A stretch of 10,390 bases of DNA, taken from Candidatus Poribacteria bacterium (GTDB taxonomy: Bacteria > Poribacteria > WGA-4E > WGA-3G). How positions within the stretch are numbered: position 1 is the first letter of the stretch; the number at the start of each line of letters is the position of its first letter. The DNA is taken from the NCBI GenBank assembly GCA_009845505.1, contig VXZL01000065.1, positions 1 through 10,390 on the forward strand, in the 5' to 3' direction. The notes beneath the pieces are model-generated. The model saw only the letters and a program-made list of their open reading frames with translations. It did no database searches and was not told the origin of the DNA. Position numbers and translations under genes: made by a program. Positions 1-6,442 of the stretch are shown piece by piece.

Positions 1-1288
1 GATTTTGCAAGTTAGAAATGCTATTGCCCAACTGGTTCCATTTGGGTGGGTTACTGGCATTAAAAATTAGAGTCCCTTGAGTTTCCAAACCCTCGTCATC
101 CATTGAAAACGCGCCGTCAAATTCGATTTCCAAACTTTCCACGGCACTTGGATCAAACTCCCCTAAGTCATTTATTGATATGGCGACTTCACCTGTCAGG
201 CTTGGAAAAATATCGTCTTCCAGATTCAAGTTCAGAAGCCCTTCAAAAAAAGATATCCCCGCATAAACATCGTCATCTGCCTCTTCAGCGATGAATTTGC
301 TAATGCCTTGCCAAAGGACTTCAGAAACCACCGGTGCGATAGCGATGAACAGATCTTTGTCTGGGGACACGGCTTTGACCGTTTTGAAACGATTTTCGCC
401 TTTCAAAAGGCGACCAGAATTGGGAGCCAACTGATAGAACCGTTCAATAGCGTGCTGCGTAAATGGTCCGTGCATGGTGAAGAACTCGCCGGTTTCTAAC
501 AGGTTGAATTCCCCCAACAGCACCTCAAAGATGTCAAGTTGGTCCAATGTCCTTATGAGTTTCTCTAAATCATTGAGATCTTCTTTTTCTGCATCTACCG
601 GAAAACTTTTGAGCGTGTGCTGAACGTTGCAGAAAAGGGAAACCTGCCCAGAACCTACCGCTTTGGATATTTTGGCATAGTGCCTATTTTTCGAGATGGA
701 AGGTACTTTCTTTCGGAAGGTATCCATCAGTTTCTCGAAAGCATTCTCACCCACGCCAAGGACGAGAAACTCATCGACAAACCCATACTTCGCCACGTAC
801 TGCTGGTTCACTGTCATCATGTTGTAGGGGGCCCGTTGGTATTCGCCAGCGTCTACGTGAAAAGTATTTGTATCGGACATCCCGATGAGTCCTTCTACAA
901 TTTTAGTGAACCGTTGGAGTTCGCTGAGATTCCCGCCTGAGTGGACGATCAGCCCCATTTCTGGCGTGTTTTCTGCGTTTGACCATACTGCAAACGCCGT
1001 ACGGTAACCGACTGTTTCAATTACACTTAGTAGGTCGGTGCCGAGGAATCCCTGGACCATCGCAATCCCTTGCTGCATTTCTTGCCAGTCGGGTGTGTTC
1101 GGTAATAGCGCAAGTGCTTTTTCCCAACTCTTAGAAGTTTCAATCTCACCGTAGATCTCATCTATGTCTTGGAGTTTTACGTAAAGGAGACTCTCCTGTG
1201 GTATGAAATTTTCGACCTTTGCTGCGTCCGCAAAAGAAACGGTGAGTAGTAATAAAGATAGATAGCACGTTAAAAATCTTGCCTTCAT
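1..1288 (-). CDS. Secreted protein of unknown function, DUF3352-like (3' end outside window)
   Basis: Reading the minus strand from the ATG at 1288 gives one uninterrupted frame of 429 codons to the window edge, so the C-terminus is missing. The start has GGAGG six bases upstream (1295-1299). Residues 1-22 look like a Sec signal peptide: K2 and R4, a hydrophobic core from about residue 5 to 19, and an A-D-A cleavage motif at 20-22. The mature protein opens with a 'P-x-x-S-L-L-Y-V-K-L' strand, the way DUF3352 proteins begin ('P.dtllYv'). It then runs as a soluble alpha/beta protein with no further membrane helix. Only two cysteines were seen, one of them in the signal peptide. The gene starts 15 bases after the symporter stop, so it is almost certainly co-transcribed with it. 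Its role is unknown; a periplasmic or surface location is inferred. The DUF3352 assignment is from general sequence character and is tentative, but the gene itself is secure. Confidence 0.85.
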   Translation of the reverse strand, partial: MKARFLTCYLSLLLLTVSFADAAKVENFIPQESLLYVKLQDIDEIYGEIETSKSWEKALALLPNTPDWQEMQQGIAMVQGFLGTDLLSVIETVGYRTAFAVWSNAENTPEMGLIVHSGGNLSELQRFTKIVEGLIGMSDTNTFHVDAGEYQRAPYNMMTVNQQYVAKYGFVDEFLVLGVGENAFEKLMDTFRKKVPSISKNRHYAKISKAVGSGQVSLFCNVQHTLKSFPVDAEKEDLNDLEKLIRTLDQLDIFEVLLGEFNLLETGEFFTMHGPFTQHAIERFYQLAPNSGRLLKGENRFKTVKAVSPDKDLFIAIAPVVSEVLWQGISKFIAEEADDDVYAGISFFEGLLNLNLEDDIFPSLTGEVAISINDLGEFDPSAVESLEIEFDGAFSMDDEGLETQGTLIFNASNPPKWNQLGNSISNLQN

Positions 1289-1294
1289 TAGAAA

Positions 1295-1299
1295 CCTCC
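1295..1299 (-). promoter_or_regulatory. Ribosome binding site of the secreted DUF3352-like protein
   Basis: GGAGG on the minus strand lies six bases before the ATG at 1288. It fits entirely in the 15-base gap after the symporter stop codon (1304-1306). This fixes the start of a gene that has no stop in the window and supports translation as the third gene of the operon. Confidence 0.75.
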
Positions 1300-1303
1300 A
1301 TTT

Positions 1304-3001
1304 CTATGGAATCCGAATATCGTCAACGAGTGCTTGCACCTCATCCGGTGGTGGCGAAGTTAGAGTAGACACGCTGAGGGAAACAATAAAGTTTAGCACC
1401 ATACCGAGGGTGCCAATACCTTCCGGTGAAATTCCCCATAGCCAGTGGTCCGGTGTATTGAGTTCCGGGCTGATAAATTTGAAATAGATGATATACGCCG
1501 CTGTGAAGGTAATACCCGCGATCATGCCACTAATTGCCCCTTCCTTGTTCATGCGCTTGGAGAAAATCCCCATCACAATCGCGGGGAAAAATGAACTCGC
1601 CGCGAGACCAAATGCGAAAGCAACGACTTGTCCCACAAACCCGGGCGGGTTTATCCCGAAATAACCCGCAATGCAGACGGCGACCCCCGCTGCAATACGT
1701 GCGGCGTTCAGTTCCTGTTTTTCCTGTAGGGTCGGCATAATCGCGCCCTTAAGGAGATCGTGCGCAATCGCCGTTGAGATAACCAAGAGTAAACCGGCTG
1801 CGGTTGAGAGGGCAGCGGCTAAGCCACCGGCGGCGACCAACCCTACGACCCAGTTCGGAAGTTTTGCGATTTCAGGGTTCGCCAATACCATAATGTCTCG
1901 ATCAATCGTTAACTCGTTGGGTGTATCTGATTTTGGACCCCGGTATTGTATTGCACCATCCTCGTTTTTGTCCTCAAACTTAATCAGACCTGTCTCTTCC
2001 CAATTTTTAAACCACGATGGAACATCCTCGTATCGAATATCTGTGAGTTCGCCGTTCTGTTCATATCTAACGGTTTTGAGTAAATTCGTTCGAGCAAATG
2101 CCGCGACGGCGGGTGCTGTCGTGTAAAGGATCGCGATGAACAGTAAAGCCCAACCCGCGGAGATCCGCGCTTCAGACGCTTTTCGCACGGTATAGAATCG
2201 AATAATCACGTGAGGGAGTCCAGCCGTTCCCAACATCAGTGCTGCTGTGATAAAAAAGACATCAATCGTGCTTTTACTGCCATCTGTATAGAGATTAAAT
2301 CCCAACTCTTCGTTCAAGCCGTTGAGTCGGTCGAGGAGATAGAGTCCTGATCCATCTGCTACCTTGCCCATCAATCCTAACTGGGGGATAGCGTTACCCG
2401 TAATCAGGATAGAGATAAAAATCGCAGGGACAAGAAATGCGAAAATCAGCACACAATACTGCGCGACTTGTGTATATGTAATGCCTTTCATACCACCGAG
2501 CACGGCGTAAAAGAACACAATTCCCATGCCGATGAAGACCCCGATTTCGATGTTGACGTTCAGGAATCGGGAAAAGACAATACCGACACCGCGCATCTGT
2601 CCTGCAACGTACGTAAACGAGACGAAAACGGCGCACACCACAGCGACAATCCGTGCGACTTGCGAATAATATCGGTCCCCCACGAAATCAGGAACCGTAT
2701 ATTTACCGAATTTACGGAGGTAGGGTGCCAAGAGCAACGCCAACAACACATAGCCACCTGTCCATCCGAGTAGATAGACGGAACCGTCGCGTCCCATAAA
2801 CGAGATAAGACCTGCCATGGAGATGAAAGACGCTGCACTCATCCAATCCGCTGCCGTTGCCATTCCGTTGACGAGGGGATGCACGTTGCTGCCAGCAACG
2901 TAAAAATCACCAGTCGAACGCGCTTTCGACCAGAGAGCCACGCCGATATATAATGCGAAGGAGAGTCCGACCATTACAAATGTCCATGCTTGTACGTTCA
3001 T
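1304..3001 (-). CDS. Sodium:solute symporter large subunit, VC_2705-type SSS family
   Basis: This 565-residue inner-membrane protein should couple sodium entry to uptake of a small organic solute. Relatives include the acetate permease ActP, but the substrate here is not known. It has about 13 hydrophobic segments and SSS signatures: 'DFYVAG' near residue 32, 'ADWMSAASFISMAGL' at 51-65, 'GGMKGITYTQVAQY' at 169-182 and 'GLPHVIIRFYTV' at 261-272. A hydrophilic insert of about 80 residues (roughly 305-384) carries 'DKNEDGAIQY' at 344-353, which resembles a calcium-loop D-x-N-x-D-G-x-I. As I recall, this insert is typical of the VC_2705 group, which pairs with DUF4212 proteins. I place the start at 3001, not at an in-frame upstream ATG at 3067. 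The ATG at 3001 forms an ATGA overlap with the DUF4212 stop, has GGAG 11 bases upstream, and gives the normal SSS N-terminus. The longer form adds 22 charged residues lying inside the preceding gene. Confidence 0.93.
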   Translation of the reverse strand: MNVQAWTFVMVGLSFALYIGVALWSKARSTGDFYVAGSNVHPLVNGMATAADWMSAASFISMAGLISFMGRDGSVYLLGWTGGYVLLALLLAPYLRKFGKYTVPDFVGDRYYSQVARIVAVVCAVFVSFTYVAGQMRGVGIVFSRFLNVNIEIGVFIGMGIVFFYAVLGGMKGITYTQVAQYCVLIFAFLVPAIFISILITGNAIPQLGLMGKVADGSGLYLLDRLNGLNEELGFNLYTDGSKSTIDVFFITAALMLGTAGLPHVIIRFYTVRKASEARISAGWALLFIAILYTTAPAVAAFARTNLLKTVRYEQNGELTDIRYEDVPSWFKNWEETGLIKFEDKNEDGAIQYRGPKSDTPNELTIDRDIMVLANPEIAKLPNWVVGLVAAGGLAAALSTAAGLLLVISTAIAHDLLKGAIMPTLQEKQELNAARIAAGVAVCIAGYFGINPPGFVGQVVAFAFGLAASSFFPAIVMGIFSKRMNKEGAISGMIAGITFTAAYIIYFKFISPELNTPDHWLWGISPEGIGTLGMVLNFIVSLSVSTLTSPPPDEVQALVDDIRIP

Positions 3002-3279
3002 GATGATTCGGTCTCCCCTGTTTCTGTGTCTGTCCGATATTTTTTCTCTAAGCGGTTCATCAACCACGCGTAGACGAAGATGAGTTCGACGAAAATCCAG
3101 ATAGATGCCTGTTGCGCGAAATAGAAGCCGAGTCGATACCCTCCGAACTGAATCTTATCGAGTTGCTCTACGAATACGATTGAGCATAGGTACGAGGTGA
3201 TGAACCAGATACTCAATAGAATCGCAAGATATTGCAAGTTCTTCCGCCAATATGCCTTATTTTTTTCTGATGTATCCAT
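2998..3279 (-). CDS. DUF4212 small subunit of sodium:solute symporter
   Basis: This 93-residue membrane protein has two transmembrane helices, at about residues 15-37 and 53-76. The features 'YWRKN' at 10-14, 'GFYFAQQASIWIFV' at 51-64 and 'LIFVYAWLMNRL' at 66-77 are typical of the DUF4212 family (putative solute:sodium symporter small subunit). Such proteins are encoded directly before a VC_2705-type SSS permease, and the same is seen here with a four-base ATGA overlap that implies translational coupling. The last 15 or so residues are charged and probably cytoplasmic. The ATG at 3279 has a strong GGAGG (3287-3291) seven bases upstream. It is the first gene of the operon, about 30 bases after the predicted transcription start. 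Whether it is essential for transport or aids assembly is not known. Confidence 0.93.
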   Translation of the reverse strand: MDTSEKNKAYWRKNLQYLAILLSIWFITSYLCSIVFVEQLDKIQFGGYRLGFYFAQQASIWIFVELIFVYAWLMNRLEKKYRTDTETGETESS

Positions 3280-3316
3280 AAATTGTCCTCCAATAGTTAG
3301 CGCGTCATGATATTAC

Positions 3317-3345
3317 ATAGTATCAGGAATTTCCGTCTCTGTCAA
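3317..3345 (-). promoter_or_regulatory. Sigma-70-type promoter of the DUF4212-symporter operon
   Basis: Reading the minus strand, a perfect -35 box TTGACA (3345-3340) and a -10 box TACTAT (3322-3317) are separated by exactly 17 bases, with a TG one base before the -10 box (extended -10). Transcription should begin near 3310, leaving about 30 bases before the DUF4212 start. The -35 box overlaps the stop codon of gmhA (3344-3342), so the operon promoter is embedded in the end of the upstream gene. Confidence 0.75.
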
Positions 3346-3929
3346 TAGTTCTCAGGAAACATCAATCGCTCGACATGCTCTATCAGGATGTGCAATACCT
3401 TAATGTGGATTTCTTGGATGCGGTCTGCAGTATTGCCGGGGGCAATGAGGTAAATATCGCAGTGGTGTTTGAGTTCGCCGCCATTTCTACCGAGTAATCC
3501 AAACACTTGTATTCCGCGCTGCTTTGCTGTCTCGGCTGCCCGAATAACATTCGCGGAATTTCCGCTTGTTGAGAGGACTATCAGTAAATCACCGGGGTGT
3601 CCGAGTGCCGATAGTGGACGTGCGAAGACCTCTGTGAACCCAAAGTCGTTCGCTGTACAGGTGATATGTCCGGCATCACTGAGGGCAATTGCTGGCAGCG
3701 GTCTCCGATTGTCTCGAAATTTCCCAGTGCATTCTTCAGCGAAGTGCATCGCGTCACACAGGCTTCCGCCATTTCCGCACGTGAAGATTTTACCTTGCCG
3801 TTCAAATACGTCTTGCATCATTTCTGCTGTCTTCGCGATGGTTGCAATATTTTCAGGGTTTTGTATAAACCGATTCAGCACTTCCTGTGCTTCCAACAAC
3901 GCATCGCGGATGGTATCCAAAATGTCCAT
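3342..3929 (-). CDS. gmhA: Phosphoheptose isomerase (sedoheptulose-7-phosphate isomerase), SIS domain
   Basis: This cytoplasmic enzyme converts sedoheptulose 7-phosphate to glycero-manno-heptose 7-phosphate, the first step to the heptose of lipopolysaccharide or surface glycans. From the ATG at 3929 it has 195 residues, close to E. coli GmhA (192). Seen in order: an N-terminal helix matching the E. coli one ('DTIRDALLEAQEVLNRF'), the SIS phosphate loop 'CGNGGSLCDAMHFAEE' (51-66), 'ITCTANDFGF' (89-98), 'STSGNSANVIRA' (120-131) and 'ADRIQEIHIKVLHILI' (168-183). The residues aligning with the E. coli catalytic pair Glu65 and His180 are Glu66 and His175. The start is uncertain: a TTG at 3950 would add seven residues, an in-frame TGA at 3956-3954 blocks anything longer, and neither start has a good ribosome site. 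DiaA is a related SIS protein, but these motifs fit GmhA. No other heptose gene is nearby. Confidence 0.92.
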   Translation of the reverse strand: MDILDTIRDALLEAQEVLNRFIQNPENIATIAKTAEMMQDVFERQGKIFTCGNGGSLCDAMHFAEECTGKFRDNRRPLPAIALSDAGHITCTANDFGFTEVFARPLSALGHPGDLLIVLSTSGNSANVIRAAETAKQRGIQVFGLLGRNGGELKHHCDIYLIAPGNTADRIQEIHIKVLHILIEHVERLMFPENY

Positions 3930-3973
3930 TGTATTATAGTGTTCTGTCAACTTTCAAATGATGGGAAACCCCA

Positions 3974-4034
3974 GTTCGTAGTAGTGCGATTTATCGCACG
4001 TCAGAAACGGGCAATGAATTGCCCTACTACGAAC
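3974..4034. repeat. Nested palindrome (cruciform or cloverleaf-like intergenic repeat)
   Basis: An 11-bp perfect outer inverted repeat, GTTCGTAGTAG (3974-3984) and CTACTACGAAC (4024-4034), encloses two inner hairpins. These are TGCGAT/ATCGCA (3985-3990 with 3993-3998) and GGGCAAT/ATTGCCC (4009-4015 with 4018-4024); the end base of the second is shared with the outer stem. A weak CGT/ACG stem lies between them, so the strand could fold like a three- or four-way junction. It lies between gmhA and the permease gene. It has no tRNA T-arm or anticodon features. It most resembles a short mobile palindromic repeat (REP or MITE-like), which is inferred from shape only. Confidence 0.7.
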
Positions 4035-4065
4035 GACCTATCAGTTTAGACTGGACAGACTAATA

Positions 4066-4102
4066 GGTTGTTGGTTAATAGTTATTGGTTGTTAGTTAAG
4101 AG
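4066..4102. repeat. Short imperfect tandem repeat, GGTTGTT(G/A)GTTAA type
   Basis: Two 16-base copies, 4066-4081 (GGTTGTTGGTTAATAG) and 4087-4102 (GGTTGTTAGTTAAGAG), agree at 14 of 16 positions with a 21-base period. A shorter GGTTAAT copy follows at 4103-4109. The tract is G- and T-rich, non-coding, and directly beside the nested palindrome, so the stretch 3960-4140 is repeat-rich. No function is visible. Confidence 0.55.
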
Positions 4103-4120
4103 GGTTAATCAACAATATGG

Positions 4121-4134
4121 ATGCCTTATGGCAT
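4121..4134. repeat. Small perfect hairpin ATGCC-TTAT-GGCAT
   Basis: A 5-bp stem with a four-base loop sits between the tandem repeat and the probable permease terminator. It is short enough to occur by chance, and it has no T-run on either side that would make it a terminator. Confidence 0.3.
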
Positions 4135-4152
4135 TCACGGGGTAACAATTCA

Positions 4153-4177
4153 AGCCGCTTGGAAGAACCTGGCGGCT
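4153..4177 (-). terminator. Possible terminator after the ABC permease gene
   Basis: On the minus strand, 25 bases after the permease stop, AGCCGC and GCGGCT pair as a perfect 6-bp GC-rich stem. Two further G-C pairs lie near a TTCTT loop. The following bases (TTGAATTGTTA) are only modestly T-rich, so this is a weak rho-independent terminator at best. Its place right behind the gene is the main support. Confidence 0.45.
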
Positions 4178-4202
4178 ATTTATGGAGATTGTAAATGCCC
4201 TG

Positions 4203-6002
4203 CTAAATTCGGAAAATTTCGCCTAATTTCCCGCCAAGGACGCGTCCGGCACCCAACAGACAGGCGATTAAAATTAACATACCTACTACGCCAAGCGCGC
4301 TTGCTGTATAGGGTCCGTGATCGGGACGTTGTGAGAGTGCCCAAATCGCTTTTGTAATCGGATAGTGTTGATCTTTCATCGCCAAGATTAAGCTATCACT
4401 CACTTCGAGCATGGAGAACGAGAACACAAGAATCGCGCCCGCGAGGATGTTCGCGATAACAAGGGGTAAGGTAATTTTATACAACGTCCGGATCGGGGTC
4501 GCTCCCATATTTTGCGATGCTTCTTCGTACGTCACGCTTGTCTGCTGGAGTCCCGCGTAGATGGAACGCAGCATATACGGCAATCTCCGCACCGCATAAC
4601 TGATGATTAAAAGGAAGGTTGGGTTCTGTCGAGGATCAATCACAGAGATGAGACCCTCAGGTAGATGCCTTAGGAGAAGGGTCGTGTCCGCGAAACTCCC
4701 AAGATAACCGAATGCAATTGCAACCCCCGGTAAAGCCAACGGCAACATCGCAACCGCATCCAACAAATTTTGGAACGGCAGACGTTTTCGAGTCAATAGA
4801 TACGACACCACAACGCCAACGATAAGTGCCAGCAGTGTACTGAAAATGCTGTATTTTAGACTGTTAAAAATACTCGGTAAGGTGTCTGAATGCGTGAAGG
4901 TCTCCACGTAGTGTGCAAACGTCCAGGATTTCGGGAGTACACTCAACCGCCATTGGCTCACGTCCGGCGTTAAGGAGACCATAATAACACTGATATGGGG
5001 TAACAACGCCATGAGCGTCAGTCCGCCGATAAAGAGGTAGATGACCAGGCGCATGCTCCAGTTCGCATTAACTTCACGAGAAGTCACGTGTCCTCTCCCC
5101 AGCATTTCATAATGTTTGCTTCCTGTCCACCGCTTGGAAACGTAAAAAGCCAATGCCGTCAGTACAATGATGAGAACGACAAGGGCATAACCCATCGGGT
5201 TCACATTCGCTTCCGTCACTTGACGGAAAATTCTTACCGCGACAACTTCATTGTAGTCAAAAATCAGAGGCGTACCCAGATCCGTAAACGCCCAAATGAA
5301 GACGAGAATCGCACCCGCGAAGTAGCCGGGCATCATGAGGGGGAGTGTTATCTGACGGAAGACTTGGAAGCGCGATGCCCCCATATTTTCTGCGGCTTCC
5401 TCCAGACTCGGATCTACGTTTGCCAATGCTGCGACGATGTTAAGATACATGATCGGATAGAGGTGTAGTGTTGACAACATTACCACACCCCAGAAGCCGC
5501 CACGGAACCAGTCGATGGTTTGGGTTATATCAATCAGATTCAGTTTCACGAGGAGCATATTGACGCTCCCGTATAAGCCGAAGAACTGTTGCATTCCGAT
5601 CGCACCCACGAAAGGCGGCATAATCATTGGAATCAGGATGACGGCACGTAAGGTATCACGCCCAGGGTATCGAAACCGCGTCAAAAAATACGCCAGTGGC
5701 AGACTCACAACACTTGTTATCAGTGTAACCATTACACCGATTTTGAAACTATTGATAACCAATTCTCGAATATTCGGATCGGTTACCATCAATTTGAAGT
5801 ATGTGAGGTTGAATTTGTTTTCAATCCAGAACGCTTCTTTAAAAACATAGAGGAGGGGGTATATGAGGAAGACGACAAAAAACAGCGTTGTTAATCCCAA
5901 GACCAGCGTAATTGAGGGTGTTAAGTCGTATTGTCGTCTGAGCCTGTCGATGAAAGACAGCTTGTTTTGCGGGTTCTGTTCTGCCTCTTGGCGATTCAGC
6001 AT
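4203..6002 (-). CDS. ABC transporter permease, two fused permease domains (ferric iron/thiamine/phosphonate-type)
   Basis: This 599-residue inner-membrane protein forms the channel of an ABC importer. It holds two homologous permease units of about six helices each: roughly residues 30-290 and 315-595. Each has a cytoplasmic EAA loop that docks the ATPase: 'EEAAENMGASRFQVFRQITLP' region at 201-221 and 'EEASQNMGATPIRTLYKITLP' region at 493-513, both with the conserved glycine. Tandem permeases in one chain are typical of the FbpB/ThiP and 2-aminoethylphosphonate-type families, but the substrate cannot be assigned. I chose the ATG at 6002, which has GGAGAAG just upstream (6006-6012). An in-frame ATG at 6026 would add eight residues and has no ribosome site. 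The ATPase gene lies divergently across about 440 bases and is the likely partner. No binding protein gene is in the window. Confidence 0.92.
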   Translation of the reverse strand: MLNRQEAEQNPQNKLSFIDRLRRQYDLTPSITLVLGLTTLFFVVFLIYPLLYVFKEAFWIENKFNLTYFKLMVTDPNIRELVINSFKIGVMVTLITSVVSLPLAYFLTRFRYPGRDTLRAVILIPMIMPPFVGAIGMQQFFGLYGSVNMLLVKLNLIDITQTIDWFRGGFWGVVMLSTLHLYPIMYLNIVAALANVDPSLEEAAENMGASRFQVFRQITLPLMMPGYFAGAILVFIWAFTDLGTPLIFDYNEVVAVRIFRQVTEANVNPMGYALVVLIIVLTALAFYVSKRWTGSKHYEMLGRGHVTSREVNANWSMRLVIYLFIGGLTLMALLPHISVIMVSLTPDVSQWRLSVLPKSWTFAHYVETFTHSDTLPSIFNSLKYSIFSTLLALIVGVVVSYLLTRKRLPFQNLLDAVAMLPLALPGVAIAFGYLGSFADTTLLLRHLPEGLISVIDPRQNPTFLLIISYAVRRLPYMLRSIYAGLQQTSVTYEEASQNMGATPIRTLYKITLPLVIANILAGAILVFSFSMLEVSDSLILAMKDQHYPITKAIWALSQRPDHGPYTASALGVVGMLILIACLLGAGRVLGGKLGEIFRI

Positions 6003-6005
6003 CTT

Positions 6006-6012
6006 CTTCTCC
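6006..6012 (-). promoter_or_regulatory. Ribosome binding site deciding the permease start
   Basis: GGAGAAG on the minus strand ends three bases before the ATG at 6002. The alternative ATG at 6026 is preceded only by an A/T/C-rich sequence with no purine block, so initiation at 6002 is favoured. Confidence 0.6.
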
Positions 6013-6096
6013 AACCTTTGTACCATAAAGTGTTAGTTTGTGGCATTCGGGTATAACCTATAAGCGACTTCAACCTTTAAATCCAACTCACGTTTA

Positions 6097-6126
6097 ATTA
6101 TACCCTATACACCGCTGAATTGTATA
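6097..6126 (-). promoter_or_regulatory. Candidate promoter of the ABC permease gene
   Basis: The minus strand has a perfect -10 box TATAAT (6102-6097) and, 18 bases upstream, TATACA (6126-6121), which matches the -35 consensus at four of six positions. Transcription would start near 6090, giving a leader of about 88 bases before the ATG at 6002. The -10 box is embedded in one copy of the TAGGGTATA motif. Confidence 0.5.
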
Positions 6127-6218
6127 CATTTTTTCTCAAACAACCTCGATCCTTAATTGGTAGTGGGATTTCTAACCGCACCGGTTCTCTATAACCGACA
6201 ATTGGAAATCAATTCCTT

Positions 6219-6248
6219 TTGACCTCTAAACGCAATTCATGCTATACT
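6219..6248 (+). promoter_or_regulatory. Candidate promoter of the ABC ATPase gene
   Basis: TTGACC (6219-6224, five of six to consensus) and an extended -10 TGCTATACT (hexamer TATACT at 6243-6248) are 18 bases apart. Transcription would start near 6255, leaving an untranslated leader of about 190 bases before the ATPase ATG. That leader contains the GTCGGGTT/AACCCGAC inverted repeat and a GGGTATA motif. Confidence 0.62.
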
Positions 6249-6274
6249 TTAACGTGAGTTTGATAAAAATGGGT

Positions 6275-6375
6275 GTCGGGTTTCGCTATCGCTATTGCGG
6301 CAGAAAATGCCTTGAAAACCAGCATATTTGTGTAAAGTATACGATTTTTAGGGTATATTCACCGCTCAACCCGAC
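6275..6375. repeat. Long-range inverted repeat in the ATPase leader
   Basis: GTCGGGTT at 6275-6282 and AACCCGAC at 6368-6375 are perfect 8-base inverted copies 85 bases apart. The left arm is followed by two CGCTAT copies, and the right arm by CTACATACC. The arms could pair in the leader RNA and sequester the stretch between, or be the ends of a small palindromic repeat. The sequence does not decide between these. Confidence 0.4.
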
Positions 6376-6442
6376 CTACATACCTATTTTCAAGTTCACG
6401 TTACTTTAGCAATATCTACAACACGGAATCGTAGAATCCTTT

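Larger units (their letters stand above)
6003..6442. other. Divergent intergenic regulatory region
   Basis: These 440 bases between the permease and ATPase genes hold no credible gene. The stretch is AT-rich and contains a promoter candidate for each direction. It has three copies of GGGTATA: plus 6049-6055, plus 6351-6357 and minus 6105-6099. There are two GTATAC palindromes (6122-6127, 6337-6342), and a long-distance inverted repeat GTCGGGTT/AACCCGAC (6275-6282 with 6368-6375). The arrangement suggests shared control of the two halves of one transporter, which is an inference. Confidence 0.65.

Noticed and set aside
617..940. Open plus-strand frame of 107 codons within the left part of the window
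   Set aside because: It lies opposite the continuous minus-strand secreted-protein frame, which has a signal peptide and ribosome site; the plus frame has no recognisable domain and is a shadow.
1671..2126. Plus-strand frame of 151 codons opposite the symporter
   Set aside because: Antisense to a well-matched SSS gene; low-complexity composition and no ribosome site.
3002..3067. Longer symporter start at 3067
   Set aside because: The extra residues are charged, lie inside the DUF4212 gene, and lack a ribosome site, while 3001 gives the coupled ATGA start.
3469..3939. Plus-strand frames of 127-156 codons opposite gmhA
   Set aside because: Antisense to conserved GmhA motifs; composition is that of a mirrored coding strand.
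3933..3950. TTGACA and TATAAT as one promoter for gmhA
   Set aside because: Only six bases separate them, far from the 16-18 needed, so they cannot serve as one -35/-10 pair.
3974..4034. Cloverleaf-like fold as a tRNA gene
   Set aside because: No T-loop (TTC..A), no plausible anticodon arm, and stem lengths do not match a tRNA.
4121..4357. Plus-strand frame of 78 codons near the end of the permease gene
   Set aside because: It mostly overlaps the permease coding end, lacks a ribosome site, and crosses the probable terminator.
6354..6359. TATATT as a second -10 box for the ATPase gene
   Set aside because: The hexamer 17 bases upstream (TGTAAA) matches the -35 consensus at only three positions; the 6219-6248 promoter is much better.
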